DNA of 64,000 nt, from the NCBI GenBank assembly GCA_036012905.1, contig DASCQF010000110.1:10457-74456 (forward strand). Reading direction: 5' to 3'. Every line of letters begins with the position of its first letter. The first letter of the stretch is position 1. A model generated the notes under the pieces. That model did no database searches, had not been told where the DNA came from, and saw only the letters and a program-made list of their open reading frames with translations. The stretch comes from NP936 sp002726085. GTDB lineage: Bacteria; Acidobacteriota; Vicinamibacteria; Vicinamibacterales; UBA8438. Positions 44,446 to 52,883 of the stretch are shown here, piece after piece. The position numbers and the translations under genes were made by a program.

Positions 44446-45987
44446 ATGACTGACGCAATCAGATGCGGCATTGTCGCCATTATTGGGTGTCTGGTGCTGC
44501 TGGCGGCTGGCGGCGCCTGGGCCCAAGAGCGACGTGCGCCCTCTCGGCTCCTGCCGCTGGAGACGCTCTGGACCACTCCGCTCCCCGCCGCTCCCGCCGA
44601 GGCGCCTGTCTACGAGGCCGACCACGTGTTCGTCCCGCTACGGGACGGTCAGGTCGCGGCCGTGAATTTGGCCGACGGTGAAGTCGTCTGGCAGATGCCG
44701 CAAGACATGGTCGGGCGCCCTGCCGCCGGGGACGCACTGCTCTTTGTTGCAACCAGCGACGAGTTGCGTGCGCTCGACATCGCCACCGGCCTGGCCCGAT
44801 GGTCAATTCCGCTCGAGGCGCCGCTCTCAGCTCCGCTGGTGTGGAACACCGGCTGGCTGATCGCTGCCCTCGACACACAGACGTTGCTCGCGCTCCGGGC
44901 CGAGACCGGCGAAACGATTTGGCGTCGGGACATGGACGGCGGCATTCACGTCGCTCCGTCACTGGCCGGAGACCGGATGTATGTGTCGCTCGACAACGGC
45001 GGTATTGTGGCGTTGGCGCTCATGAGCGGTGACTCGGTCTGGGAGCAACGTTTGGAGGGAGCGCCAGCCGAGATTCTACCGCTCGACGACCTGTTTGTCG
45101 GCGCCGCAGACAACCATTTCTATTGCCTATCGGAGCTCGATGGCACGATCAAGTGGCGCAAGCGTACGGGAGGCGACGTCGTCGGCTTGCCAGCCGTTGA
45201 CGAGAAGCGCGTGTATTTCACCTCACTCGACAACATGCTCCGGGCACTGAACCGGACAAACGGCGTGCAGCAGTGGCGCCAAACGCTCACGGCCCGGCCC
45301 ACTGCAGGACCGAGTCATACCGGCGGCCTGCTCGTTCTGGGTGGCCTGAGCCAGGACCTCCGCTTCTTCGATCCGGTCGACGGCGTCCCCTATGGAGACA
45401 TCTCCGCGCCATCCGAGTTGGCGTTTCCGCCAACGAGCATCTCGACACCCGCAGACGGGCCGGTCCTGATCACGGTCACCGGCGATGGTCGGCTCCGGGC
45501 GCTAGGTCGCGCCACCGGACCGAGCCAGCGCGACCTCGCTACGCTGACCTTCCCAGGTGCCAAGACTGATTTTGACACTGCCACGGACGATGCCCAGCCG
45601 GTCGGTGGCGGCACAGCAGACACGACGACGGCGACCGTCTCGGCGCCGGTCGACGGCGGAACAACGGACCCGACGACGGCGACCCCGGCTGTCCCGGCGG
45701 CGGTCGACATCGAGAGTGGCGTCTCGCCCACCGAGCGACAGACGGTCGGAGGCGAGTATGCCATCCAGGTGGCAGCACTCATAGATGGCGCGAGCGCGAC
45801 CGCCCTGCTCGGGCGCCTGATCGAGCAGGGGTACGCCGCCTATGTGCTCGAGCCACGGCCCGGTGAGGAGCCGTCACTCTATCGCGTCCGGATCGGAGAC
45901 TTTCCTAATCGATCCGCCGCCGAAGCAGTAGGTCGTCAGGTCGAGGATGACCAGGACGTCGAGTGGTTTGTCGTGTTGCTGCCCTGA
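44446..45987 (+). CDS. Exported PQQ-like beta-propeller protein with C-terminal SPOR domain
   Basis: 513 residues from the ATG at 44446; a frame extension upstream is unconserved. A signal peptide (about 1-27) ends G-A-W-A-Q. Residues 40-375 form a beta-propeller of PQQ-like/BamB-type repeats, each with a W-x-x motif (V-V-W-Q-M-P, A-R-W-S-I-P, T-I-W-R-R-D, S-V-W-E-Q-R, I-K-W-R-K-R, Q-Q-W-R-Q-T). A Thr/Ala/Pro-rich linker follows (about 385-425), then a SPOR domain (about 433-513: Y-A-I-Q-V-A-A-L through V-R-I-G-D-F). SPOR domains bind denuded peptidoglycan at division sites, so the protein may link envelope assembly with the septum. Propeller proteins of this type often act as scaffolds; enzymatic activity is not implied. 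The sensor kinase starts 226 nt downstream. Confidence 0.8.
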   Translation: MTDAIRCGIVAIIGCLVLLAAGGAWAQERRAPSRLLPLETLWTTPLPAAPAEAPVYEADHVFVPLRDGQVAAVNLADGEVVWQMPQDMVGRPAAGDALLFVATSDELRALDIATGLARWSIPLEAPLSAPLVWNTGWLIAALDTQTLLALRAETGETIWRRDMDGGIHVAPSLAGDRMYVSLDNGGIVALALMSGDSVWEQRLEGAPAEILPLDDLFVGAADNHFYCLSELDGTIKWRKRTGGDVVGLPAVDEKRVYFTSLDNMLRALNRTNGVQQWRQTLTARPTAGPSHTGGLLVLGGLSQDLRFFDPVDGVPYGDISAPSELAFPPTSISTPADGPVLITVTGDGRLRALGRATGPSQRDLATLTFPGAKTDFDTATDDAQPVGGGTADTTTATVSAPVDGGTTDPTTATPAVPAAVDIESGVSPTERQTVGGEYAIQVAALIDGASATALLGRLIEQGYAAYVLEPRPGEEPSLYRVRIGDFPNRSAAEAVGRQVEDDQDVEWFVVLLP

Positions 45988-46213
45988 CACATTCCAGAAT
46001 CTATTCCAGTTACGGCGGATCCTCATCGGGCATCCACTTTGCACCGGTCTGGCGCCAGCCAGGCCACCCGCCGCGTGTCTGCATCGGAGTCTCGCACGTG
46101 GAGGAGACGGGTTGCCGCTGTTCGCTCGGGGGCGACGCCTGTATGCTGGCCACGATGGACACGCAGTACGCCACGCGCAACGACACCAGCGCTGTCTCCG
46201 GGAGAACCGCCAG

Positions 46214-49200
46214 GTGACACCTGTCCTCATCTGGCGTCGAGTGTTGGTCACCGGCGGCGTGGCCGCGGCTCTGGTTTTGACGGTCGGTGGTGCGGCGGAG
46301 CTGGTGCAGATCGGGCAGACCGACGCCGACGCGCGGGCCCGCGCCGAGCGGGAGATTCAGGAGTTCATAGAAGACGTTGACCGCTCGCTGAACAGCATTG
46401 CGCAGGTTCTCGCTGGGCGGGCCGACGTGCGGAGCGGCATGACGGGCGACCGACCAGCGGTGCGCCGTCTCTTCGAAGTTGTGCGCGGCGCGGCCGAGGC
46501 TCAGTCGGTCCCCGAACTCTCCATCACCATTTACGACGCGCGCGGCGCACCCAGGGCCTGGCATGGCCGTCCTGCCGAGCTTGCGCGGGTCCGTGTGCAA
46601 GCAGGTTCTGCGCGCTTCGTCACAGCTGCACCGACCGGGCTCCGGATGGTTCATATCGAGCCGATCGTCGACGCGCAAGATGCCGTGTCGGGTGGGACTC
46701 CGCGGCGCATCGGGTCAGTGGTCGTCGAGCAATTGCTCTCCCCTCCAGGCGCCGACATGGCGCCGGACCGGAGCTTCGTGCTCGACACCGTTGCTGGCCG
46801 CACCAGCCTGCGCGCGCTCGACGGCGATACCCCGCAGAACAGCCCCGTTTCGTACTTCGAGGTAACCGGTCAAGATGGTCGGCCATTGGTCGAAGCGTCG
46901 ATCAGCCTTGACGAGATTGCCCGGACACGCACTCGATGGCGCGCCCGCGTGGTGGCGCTCTTTCTCCTCATCCTGGCCATCACGACCTGTGCGGTGGGGG
47001 CTCTCACTCTGGCTCGGCCGGCAATCGGTCGCCACATCCGGAGGTTCGCGCTGCTGGCCCTCGCTGCATTCGTCGCCCGCGGACTACTTTGGCTTGCCTG
47101 CACACCGGGGCTGTTGGACCTCTCGCTGCTGTCGTCTGAGGCGTATCAGGCGCTTCACGGGCCCGGGCTCACCCGGACTCCGGTCGACCTGCTGCTGACG
47201 GCGGCGCTCGCCGCGGTCCTCGTGGTCCTGATTGCCGACACCGTCAACCGCAAACGGTGGGCGACGCGGAGCCGGCGTCACATCGGCCCGTCCGGACCAC
47301 CCGCTGTGGCGATGTGGCAGGTGGGCGTCGTGACGCTCGTATCACTGCTCCTGGTGGGTCAGTACCAGATTCTGCGCGACACCGTGACCGGTGCGACGGT
47401 CGACCTTTCGCACACGGCACTCCAGCCGTTCGACACCGCCCGCGTGTCGTTGCAACTGGCTCTGGTCCTGACGAGCGCGGCCACCGTCTGGGCCGTCGGC
47501 TTGATCTTTGGCGCAAGTCTCGCCCGGTGGCCGATGCGCCTCCAACACCGACGCCCGTGGCTCATTGCCGTGCTGGGCTCGGTGCCCGCCGCGCTGGCGA
47601 TCGCCCCCGGATGGGCTCCGCTCTGGCCGTCGGTGCTGACCACGACACTAGGACTGATGTTGGCCGTCCGGTGGCGTCGCGCCGTGACCTGGTTCCGCCA
47701 CACCGACCCGCTGGCGCGCATATTGGCGACCTTGTGCGCCGTCCTGCTTCCAGCGTTGCCCCTCTATGTGGCGCTCGTCGAGTTGACCGACGACGCCAAG
47801 CACCGGTTGCTCGAGACTCGCTACGCCGAGCAGGCGGCTCAGCACCCGCAGGATCTGCAGGCCCAGCTGAGTCGTACGCTGGAACAGATTGACGCGATCA
47901 GCGATCTGGGAGGGATGACCGTCTCGTCGGGCGAGGCCGACGGCGCGCCAGTCGACACGGACCGCGCGTTCGGTATCTGGCAGCAAACGGCGCTGGCCGA
48001 GTCGCGCCTGACCTCGGCGGTCGAGCTGTATGGTGGCGACGGGGCCCTGAACAGCCGCTTCGCGCTGAACATTCCGGAGTACGCCGTTACGCCGTTGCGT
48101 TGGACCGGGACAGGATGCGAATGGGAGGTCTTTGGCGAAGGGCTGCCATTTGGGGCCGAGGAGCGGCGAATGCTGCACGCCGAGCGTGGACTCTGCGTGA
48201 CTGGACCGGACGGGGCACCCGCACCCGCCGGCGCCGTCGTGGTGCACGTGGCTCAGGTCGACTACGAGTCGTTGTCGTTCATTGCCTCGCGTAACCCCTA
48301 TGTCGAGTTGTTCGAGCGCGGCGCCGCCCCACCGTTGCCTGGCGCGCCAGGTCACGAGGTCGAGCTGGTGATCTACGGGTGGGGACGCCAGCCGACCTTC
48401 GTCTCGAGCCAGACCGCGTGGGCGATCGACGAGACGCTGTTTCAGCGAATCTACGTCTCGCGGGAGCGATTCTGGACGCGTCTCACGAAGGACTCCACGC
48501 TCTATGACGTGCTCATCTCCAACAACCGAGCCGGTGTCTACATGCTCGGATACCCCATCCACACGCGGTTCGACCATCTTCTTCATCTCTCGGAGTTCGC
48601 CATCTTGGTGCTCGCGGCATTCGCGCTGGTGCTCGTCGGCGTCGTGCTTGGCGGGCTCGTCTTGCCAGGCCTGCGTGGTCAGCTTGCGTTTCGCGAGGTT
48701 CGTGCGCGCTTCGCGCTCAAGTTGCAGTTGTGGTTCCTCGGAGTCGCCACTGCGCCGGTCGTGGTCGTGGCCGTGCTGATCCAAGGGTATTTCGCGGGCC
48801 AATTGCTCGCCGACGTCGAGGCCCGCGCTGCCCGTACCGCCGCGGTTGCCCAGAGCGTCATCGAGGAATCCGCGGTGCTTCAGCCGGTAGACGGACAGCT
48901 CATCACCCCGTTCACCGATGACGCACTGGTCTGGATCAGCCAGGTTCTTGGCCAGGACGTCAACATTTTCGACGGACCTCAGCTCGTGGCGACGAGTGAA
49001 CGGGACATCTACGCCTCGGGTCTGCTGCCGACGCGCACCCCCGACATGGTCTATCGCGCCATCGCTCTCGAGCAGCTCCCGAGCTTCGTGGGCGAGGACG
49101 CCATTGGGGCACTTCGGTATCAGCTGGCAGCCGCCCCGATCCGAGCAGGGGGGCGGGATGCGATCCTGACCGTGCCGCTCGCCTCGCGACAACAGGAGAT

Positions 49201-50209
49201 CGAGAGCCAGATCGACGAGTTGAATCGAAGAGTCACGGGGTCGGCGCTTTTCGTCGCAGCGGTGGTCGGGTTCATCGGCTGGGCCATTGCCCGTAGCATC
49301 GCGAACCCGGTGAAGCGACTGACCCGCGCCACGAGCCGTGTCGCGCGCGACGAGTCCTATGCACCGGTGTCGGCCCGGCGCGCGGAGCAGCTGCGGAAAC
49401 GGGTGGCGGATCTCTCGGCAGACGAGCTGGAAGTCCTGGAGGCGGACTTCAACAAGATGGCAGTCGAACTCGATGCCCAACGTCGGCAGCTCGAACGGAC
49501 CCACCGGCTCGAGGCGTGGACCGAGATGGCCCGCCAGGTGGCCCACGAAATCAAGAACCCGCTGACCCCCATCCAGTTGAGCGCAGAGCACCTGTTGCGC
49601 GTGCACAGCGACCGCGGGGCGCCGCTCTCACCCGTACTGCAAGGGTGCGTTGATTCAATCTTGAAACAGGTTCGGATTCTGCGGCAGATTGCATCGGAAT
49701 TCTCGAGCTACGCCTCATCGCCTGTCGCCGATCGCGTCCCAGTCGAGCTCGCGACTCTCATTGAGGAGATTGTCGGACCCTACCGTCCCGGATTGGCGGG
49801 CCGCATCCGCATGTCTGTCGAGCTGCCGCCGAGTCTCCCGGCGCTCCGCCTCGACCCGAGGCTCATGCAGCGGGCGTTGACCAACATCATCGAAAACGCG
49901 TTGCACGCGATGCCGAACGATGGGGCGCTGTCGGTCCGGGTGCTTCAGCATGGCGGCCACGTGCAGCTCGTCGTGGCCGACACCGGTGTCGGTCTCGAGG
50001 CGGAGGTACTGGCTCGTATTTTCGAGCCCTATTTCTCGACGAAGGTGACCGGCACCGGCCTGGGAATGGCAATCGCAAAGCGTAACGTCGAGCTGAATGG
50101 CGGCACCATCCAGGTCACGAGCGAGCCGTCGCAGGGTACCACGGTGACGCTTACGTTGCCGCTCCCTGAGGGAACCAGCGAAGTCGAGTCGGACGCGAAG
50201 CCTCGCTAG
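46214..50209 (+). CDS. Very large NtrY-like sensor histidine kinase
   Basis: 1331 residues from the GTG at 46214, preceded by a GGGAGA. The frame is open 267 nt further upstream but overlaps the previous gene. Layout by inspection: helix 1 (about 10-32), a soluble domain (about 35-235), a block of about seven hydrophobic helices (about 238-530), a second soluble domain (about 535-785), two helices (about 790-860), an NtrY-type extracytoplasmic sensor (about 865-1000), a helix and HAMP (about 1005-1085, ending N-P-V-K-R-L-T-R-A-T), HisKA with phospho-acceptor His1111 in V-A-H-E-I-K-N-P-L-T-P, and a HATPase domain with N-box N-I-I-E-N-A-L near 1225 and G-T-G-L-G-M-A-I-A-K near the end. No response regulator gene is adjacent. 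The kinase core is certain; the sensory input is unknown. Confidence 0.85.
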   Translation: MTPVLIWRRVLVTGGVAAALVLTVGGAAELVQIGQTDADARARAEREIQEFIEDVDRSLNSIAQVLAGRADVRSGMTGDRPAVRRLFEVVRGAAEAQSVPELSITIYDARGAPRAWHGRPAELARVRVQAGSARFVTAAPTGLRMVHIEPIVDAQDAVSGGTPRRIGSVVVEQLLSPPGADMAPDRSFVLDTVAGRTSLRALDGDTPQNSPVSYFEVTGQDGRPLVEASISLDEIARTRTRWRARVVALFLLILAITTCAVGALTLARPAIGRHIRRFALLALAAFVARGLLWLACTPGLLDLSLLSSEAYQALHGPGLTRTPVDLLLTAALAAVLVVLIADTVNRKRWATRSRRHIGPSGPPAVAMWQVGVVTLVSLLLVGQYQILRDTVTGATVDLSHTALQPFDTARVSLQLALVLTSAATVWAVGLIFGASLARWPMRLQHRRPWLIAVLGSVPAALAIAPGWAPLWPSVLTTTLGLMLAVRWRRAVTWFRHTDPLARILATLCAVLLPALPLYVALVELTDDAKHRLLETRYAEQAAQHPQDLQAQLSRTLEQIDAISDLGGMTVSSGEADGAPVDTDRAFGIWQQTALAESRLTSAVELYGGDGALNSRFALNIPEYAVTPLRWTGTGCEWEVFGEGLPFGAEERRMLHAERGLCVTGPDGAPAPAGAVVVHVAQVDYESLSFIASRNPYVELFERGAAPPLPGAPGHEVELVIYGWGRQPTFVSSQTAWAIDETLFQRIYVSRERFWTRLTKDSTLYDVLISNNRAGVYMLGYPIHTRFDHLLHLSEFAILVLAAFALVLVGVVLGGLVLPGLRGQLAFREVRARFALKLQLWFLGVATAPVVVVAVLIQGYFAGQLLADVEARAARTAAVAQSVIEESAVLQPVDGQLITPFTDDALVWISQVLGQDVNIFDGPQLVATSERDIYASGLLPTRTPDMVYRAIALEQLPSFVGEDAIGALRYQLAAAPIRAGGRDAILTVPLASRQQEIESQIDELNRRVTGSALFVAAVVGFIGWAIARSIANPVKRLTRATSRVARDESYAPVSARRAEQLRKRVADLSADELEVLEADFNKMAVELDAQRRQLERTHRLEAWTEMARQVAHEIKNPLTPIQLSAEHLLRVHSDRGAPLSPVLQGCVDSILKQVRILRQIASEFSSYASSPVADRVPVELATLIEEIVGPYRPGLAGRIRMSVELPPSLPALRLDPRLMQRALTNIIENALHAMPNDGALSVRVLQHGGHVQLVVADTGVGLEAEVLARIFEPYFSTKVTGTGLGMAIAKRNVELNGGTIQVTSEPSQGTTVTLTLPLPEGTSEVESDAKPR

Positions 50210-51019
50210 CTACCCAGCCTGCGCTGTCGGCGGCTCGGCGGTGGCATGACCGTCCCCTCTGCCGCGCCGGCTGGTCGGTCGTCGCACTCGCCCGAGCACG
50301 AACCCGATCGGTCCGGAGACGAGATAGCAATAGGCCATGACGAAGAGGACTAGCTCCGGTTGCACGGCGATTGCCGCAATGAGGACGGCAAACTGGAGCA
50401 GCACGAGGTAGGAACGACGCGGACTCAGTGTGAGGGCCCCGAAGCTGCGGAACCGGACGAGGCTGACCATCATGAGCGCCGGCACGAGCACCATGGTCAG
50501 CGCGACGACCGGGGCCTGCGGTATACCGAACCCGTCTGGCCATGCGAAGACGGTCGCGGCGAGCACCCCGGCCGCCGCCGGGCTCGGCATCCCGACGAAG
50601 TACCGCTTGTCCTGGTTCCCAGACTGAACGTTGAAACGGGCCAGACGCAGCGCCGTGGCCGTGACATACAGGAAACCCACCGCCCAGCCGAGACGACCGA
50701 GCGGTTCGAGTCCCCAGGCGAAGACCAAAACGGCGGGCGCGACCCCGAACGAGGTCACGTCAGCCAGTGAGTCGAACTCGCCGCCAAACTCACTGGCTGC
50801 GTCGGCCAGCCGGGCGATGAAGCCATCCAAGACGTCCAAGAGGGTCGCGACACCGATGAAGACCGCCGCCGTCGCGTAGTCGTCCCGCATCGCATAGACG
50901 ATGCACGCGTATCCACAGAACAAGTTGCCGACGGTGAACAGACTCGGCAGTAGATAGACGCTCCGTCGAAAGCGCCGTGTCCTGCGTTTACCCCGCAACA
51001 CCGCAAGCACTCTGGCCAT
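50210..51019 (-). CDS. pssA: CDP-diacylglycerol-serine O-phosphatidyltransferase
   Basis: 269 residues. The CDP-alcohol phosphotransferase motif D-G-x2-A-R-x8-9-G-x3-D-x3-D runs from Asp65 (D-G-F-I-A-R) to Asp87 (F-D-S-L-A-D). Seven or eight membrane helices are apparent. It makes phosphatidylserine at the inner membrane, the substrate of Psd encoded just upstream (18 nt). A basic N-terminal tail (1-20) and a Pro/Arg-rich C-terminal tail are cytoplasmic. Its stop codon directly abuts the stop of the convergent sensor kinase with no spacer. Confidence 0.92.
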   Translation of the reverse strand: MARVLAVLRGKRRTRRFRRSVYLLPSLFTVGNLFCGYACIVYAMRDDYATAAVFIGVATLLDVLDGFIARLADAASEFGGEFDSLADVTSFGVAPAVLVFAWGLEPLGRLGWAVGFLYVTATALRLARFNVQSGNQDKRYFVGMPSPAAAGVLAATVFAWPDGFGIPQAPVVALTMVLVPALMMVSLVRFRSFGALTLSPRRSYLVLLQFAVLIAAIAVQPELVLFVMAYCYLVSGPIGFVLGRVRRPTSRRGRGDGHATAEPPTAQAG

Positions 51020-51037
51020 GATTGAGCCCTGTCCGAA

Positions 51038-51688
51038 TCAGTTGGGACCGGCCGCCATCGCGTCGCCAAGCCGGGCCACTATCGTCTCGCCGGCCCGCAC
51101 CCGGTCTCCCTTGGAGACGACCAGTGTCGCGCTGGTCGGCAAGTACAAGTCCATTCGAGAACCAAACTTCATGATACCGAACCGTTGCCCGGTCTGCACC
51201 CTCGCCCCTCTGGCAACGCGGCAGACGACCCGCCGCGCCAGCGCGCCGACGATCTGACGGAACACGATGGTTTGACCTGCGTGATCCAGCCAGATCTCGT
51301 TTCGTTCATTCCGGGCGGCCGCCCCATCTCGGAATGCCGGCAGAAACGACCCGGGCACGTACTCGACCCGGGTCACCTGGCCGCCGATCGGCACACGGTT
51401 TACATGCACGTCGAGTGGGGAGAGAAAGATGCTGAGTTGTTGCCAGTCACCAGCCGGCGCTGCCTGCTCGTCGGCCGCGCCGGCATACAGCACGCGGCCG
51501 TCTGCCGGCGAGACGACGGCCTCTGGCGCCTGCGGGGGACAGCGGTCTGGATCGCGAAAGAAAAGCGCCACCCCGACGGCGAGACCGGTCAGCGGCAGGG
51601 CAGGGAGCGGGAACCCGGCCGCCAGGCTTACCGCAGCTGGGACGAAGGCGACTGCGATGAAAGGGAACCCGGCACTGTCGATGCGCAT
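51038..51688 (-). CDS. psd: Phosphatidylserine decarboxylase (short, archaetidylserine-type)
   Basis: 216 residues, typical of the short Psd branch. Two N-terminal hydrophobic segments (about 8-45) anchor it, then F-F-R-D-P-x-R, S-P-A-D-G-R-V (about 60-66) and F-L-S-P-L-D-V-H-V-N-R-V-P (about 88-100) are family marks. The self-cleavage site that yields the pyruvoyl group is Gly176-Ser177 in K-F-G-S-R-M-D. It decarboxylates phosphatidylserine to phosphatidylethanolamine. pssA follows 18 nt downstream, so the two form the usual pair. The tandem repeat array lies immediately upstream. Confidence 0.93.
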   Translation of the reverse strand: MRIDSAGFPFIAVAFVPAAVSLAAGFPLPALPLTGLAVGVALFFRDPDRCPPQAPEAVVSPADGRVLYAGAADEQAAPAGDWQQLSIFLSPLDVHVNRVPIGGQVTRVEYVPGSFLPAFRDGAAARNERNEIWLDHAGQTIVFRQIVGALARRVVCRVARGARVQTGQRFGIMKFGSRMDLYLPTSATLVVSKGDRVRAGETIVARLGDAMAAGPN

Positions 51689-51711
51689 CGTTTTCCGGTG
51701 CCCGGCGCCAG

Positions 51712-52009
51712 CCTGGCGGTGTTGCTTCCTCGGTCACAGGCCACCTGCCTGCTCCCTCCTCGCGCCTTGCCAGTCAGACGCCGGGCACCGGAAAACTGGC
51801 AACCAGCGGCTCGTCTCCTGGCGGTGTTGCTTCCTCGGTCACAGGCCACCTGCCTGCTCCCTCCTCGCGCCTTGCCAGTCAGACGCCGGGCACCGGAAAA
51901 CTGGCAACCAGCGGCTCGTCTCCTGGCGATGTTGCTTCCTCGGTCACAGGCCACCTGCCTGCTCCCTCCTCGCGCCTTGCCAGTCAGACGCCGGGCGCCG
52001 GCCAACCAA
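51712..52009. repeat. 105-bp tandem repeat array (about 2.8 copies)
   Basis: The core GTTGCTTCCT recurs at 51721, 51826 and 51931, exactly 105 bp apart. Copies one and two are nearly identical over the whole unit; the third is cut short. Each core has an inner hairpin CAGGC-CACCT-GCCTG. The array fills the gap of about 330 nt between psd and the DUF465 gene, both on the minus strand. The same 53-bp core occurs twice at 30.4 kb. A plus-strand reading frame passes through the copies because 105 is a multiple of three, but it is mainly antisense to psd and is not considered a gene. Confidence 0.9.
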
Positions 52010-52020
52010 GCGCGAGCAGG

Positions 52021-52254
52021 CTACGCGGTCTGGGGGTCTCTGTGGCGGCGCAGAATGCCCTGAATCTGGTCTTTCAGTTGCAGCTTTTGCTTTTTCAGCG
52101 TGACCTCTTCCGTCTGTTCCATTTCGGAGAGGTAGTTCTGGTGGGCAAGCACTTGGAGGCGCGTATCGAGCTCCTGATGCTGTTCGACGAGTTGGCGAAA
52201 GCCGTGGTCGGTCTGCAGGAGATGATCCTTCAATTGCTGTGTCTCAGTGGCCAT
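52021..52254 (-). CDS. DUF465 (YdcH-like) small coiled-coil protein
   Basis: 77 residues from the ATG at 52254, which has AAGGAGG 5-6 nt upstream. The sequence is helical and charged: L-K-D-H-L-L-Q-T-D-H-G-F-R-Q-L, then H-Q-E-L-D-T-R-L, E-E-V-T-L-K-K-Q-K-L-Q-L-K-D and an end rich in Arg. H-Q-x-L-D and L-K-K-x-K-L-x-L-K-D are the DUF465 signature. Function is unknown; a two-helix antiparallel coiled coil is expected. It lies downstream of rimI on the same strand. Confidence 0.85.
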   Translation of the reverse strand: MATETQQLKDHLLQTDHGFRQLVEQHQELDTRLQVLAHQNYLSEMEQTEEVTLKKQKLQLKDQIQGILRRHRDPQTA

Positions 52255-52338
52255 GCCACCTCCTTGGCGTGCGGTGTCGGCCTGGCAGTGCTGATGCGGC
52301 GTTCCCGGCCGGAACGGTACCATAAGGGCAGGGGTCTT

Positions 52339-52883
52339 TCAAGACGAAGGCGCTTCCGCTCGCGTATCGTCTGAGCGCTCGGAGGCGTCACCCTCGAGCC
52401 CGTGGCGCCAGTACACCAGGGCGTCCTCGACTGGGTCGGAATAGTAGCCCGGCCGCACGGCGGACCGGACGAACCCGGCCCGCTCATAGAGGCGCCTAGC
52501 CGCGACATTCGATTGCCGGACTTCGAGTGTGGCGGCCACCGCGCTCTCCTGTCCCGCCGTGTGCAGGAGAAAGGCGAGCAGCTTCGCGCCCAGCCCGCGC
52601 TGCCGCCACCGCGAACCAACCGCCACGACGTGGATAGGTAGCTCGTCGAGGTCCATCTGCCCACACAATAGGCCACGAGCCGATTCGCCGATCGGGCGAC
52701 GAACGCCCGCGTGCCCGGTGCGCGCTCGCACGCTTCGACAAACATGTCGCGGGTCCAGGACAGTGGAAACGACGCTGCCGCGATCTCCACCACCCCGGCG
52801 AGATCGCGCTGTGGGTCCATCGCTGCTATGAGGACGTCAGAGATTTCCGAGTCGACGGCAGCCGAGACCACTGACCGGGTCAT
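52339..52883 (-). pseudogene. rimI: Ribosomal-protein-alanine N-acetyltransferase RimI, apparent single-base frameshift
   Basis: The N-terminal half (to L-V-A-Y-C-V-G) reads in one frame from the ATG at 52883, and the C-terminal half (Q-M-D-L-D-E-L-P-I-H-V-V-A-V through R-L-Y-E-R-A-G-F) in another. Together they make a complete GNAT acetyltransferase of about 181 residues with acetyl-CoA-binding R-x-R-G-L-G (R-Q-R-G-L-G) and N-V-A-A-R-R-L-Y-E. The switch lies at the run of three G (minus strand, plus-strand 52660-52662): one extra G would restore V-G-Q-M. RimI acetylates ribosomal protein S18. The start overlaps the tsaB stop (ATGA), the usual tsaB-rimI coupling. It could be a true lesion, a sequencing error or, less likely, programmed frameshifting. 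Confidence 0.75.

Noticed and set aside
47648..49606. Long open frame (652 codons) on the minus strand opposite the sensor kinase
   Set aside because: Antisense artefact of GC-rich codon usage; no domain or ribosome-binding site and fully covered by a convincing gene.
51712..52009. CRISPR array
   Set aside because: The repeats are 105 bp, directly adjacent and without unique spacers; no cas genes are present.
51185..52063. Plus-strand frame through the 105-bp repeats that would encode a repeated peptide
   Set aside because: Its first half is antisense to psd and the repeated peptide is Cys/Pro/Arg-rich translation of a hairpin repeat; no evidence of translation.
52339..52883. Programmed ribosomal frameshift in rimI
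   Set aside because: No slippery heptamer with downstream structure is obvious; a missing G in a short G run is simpler.
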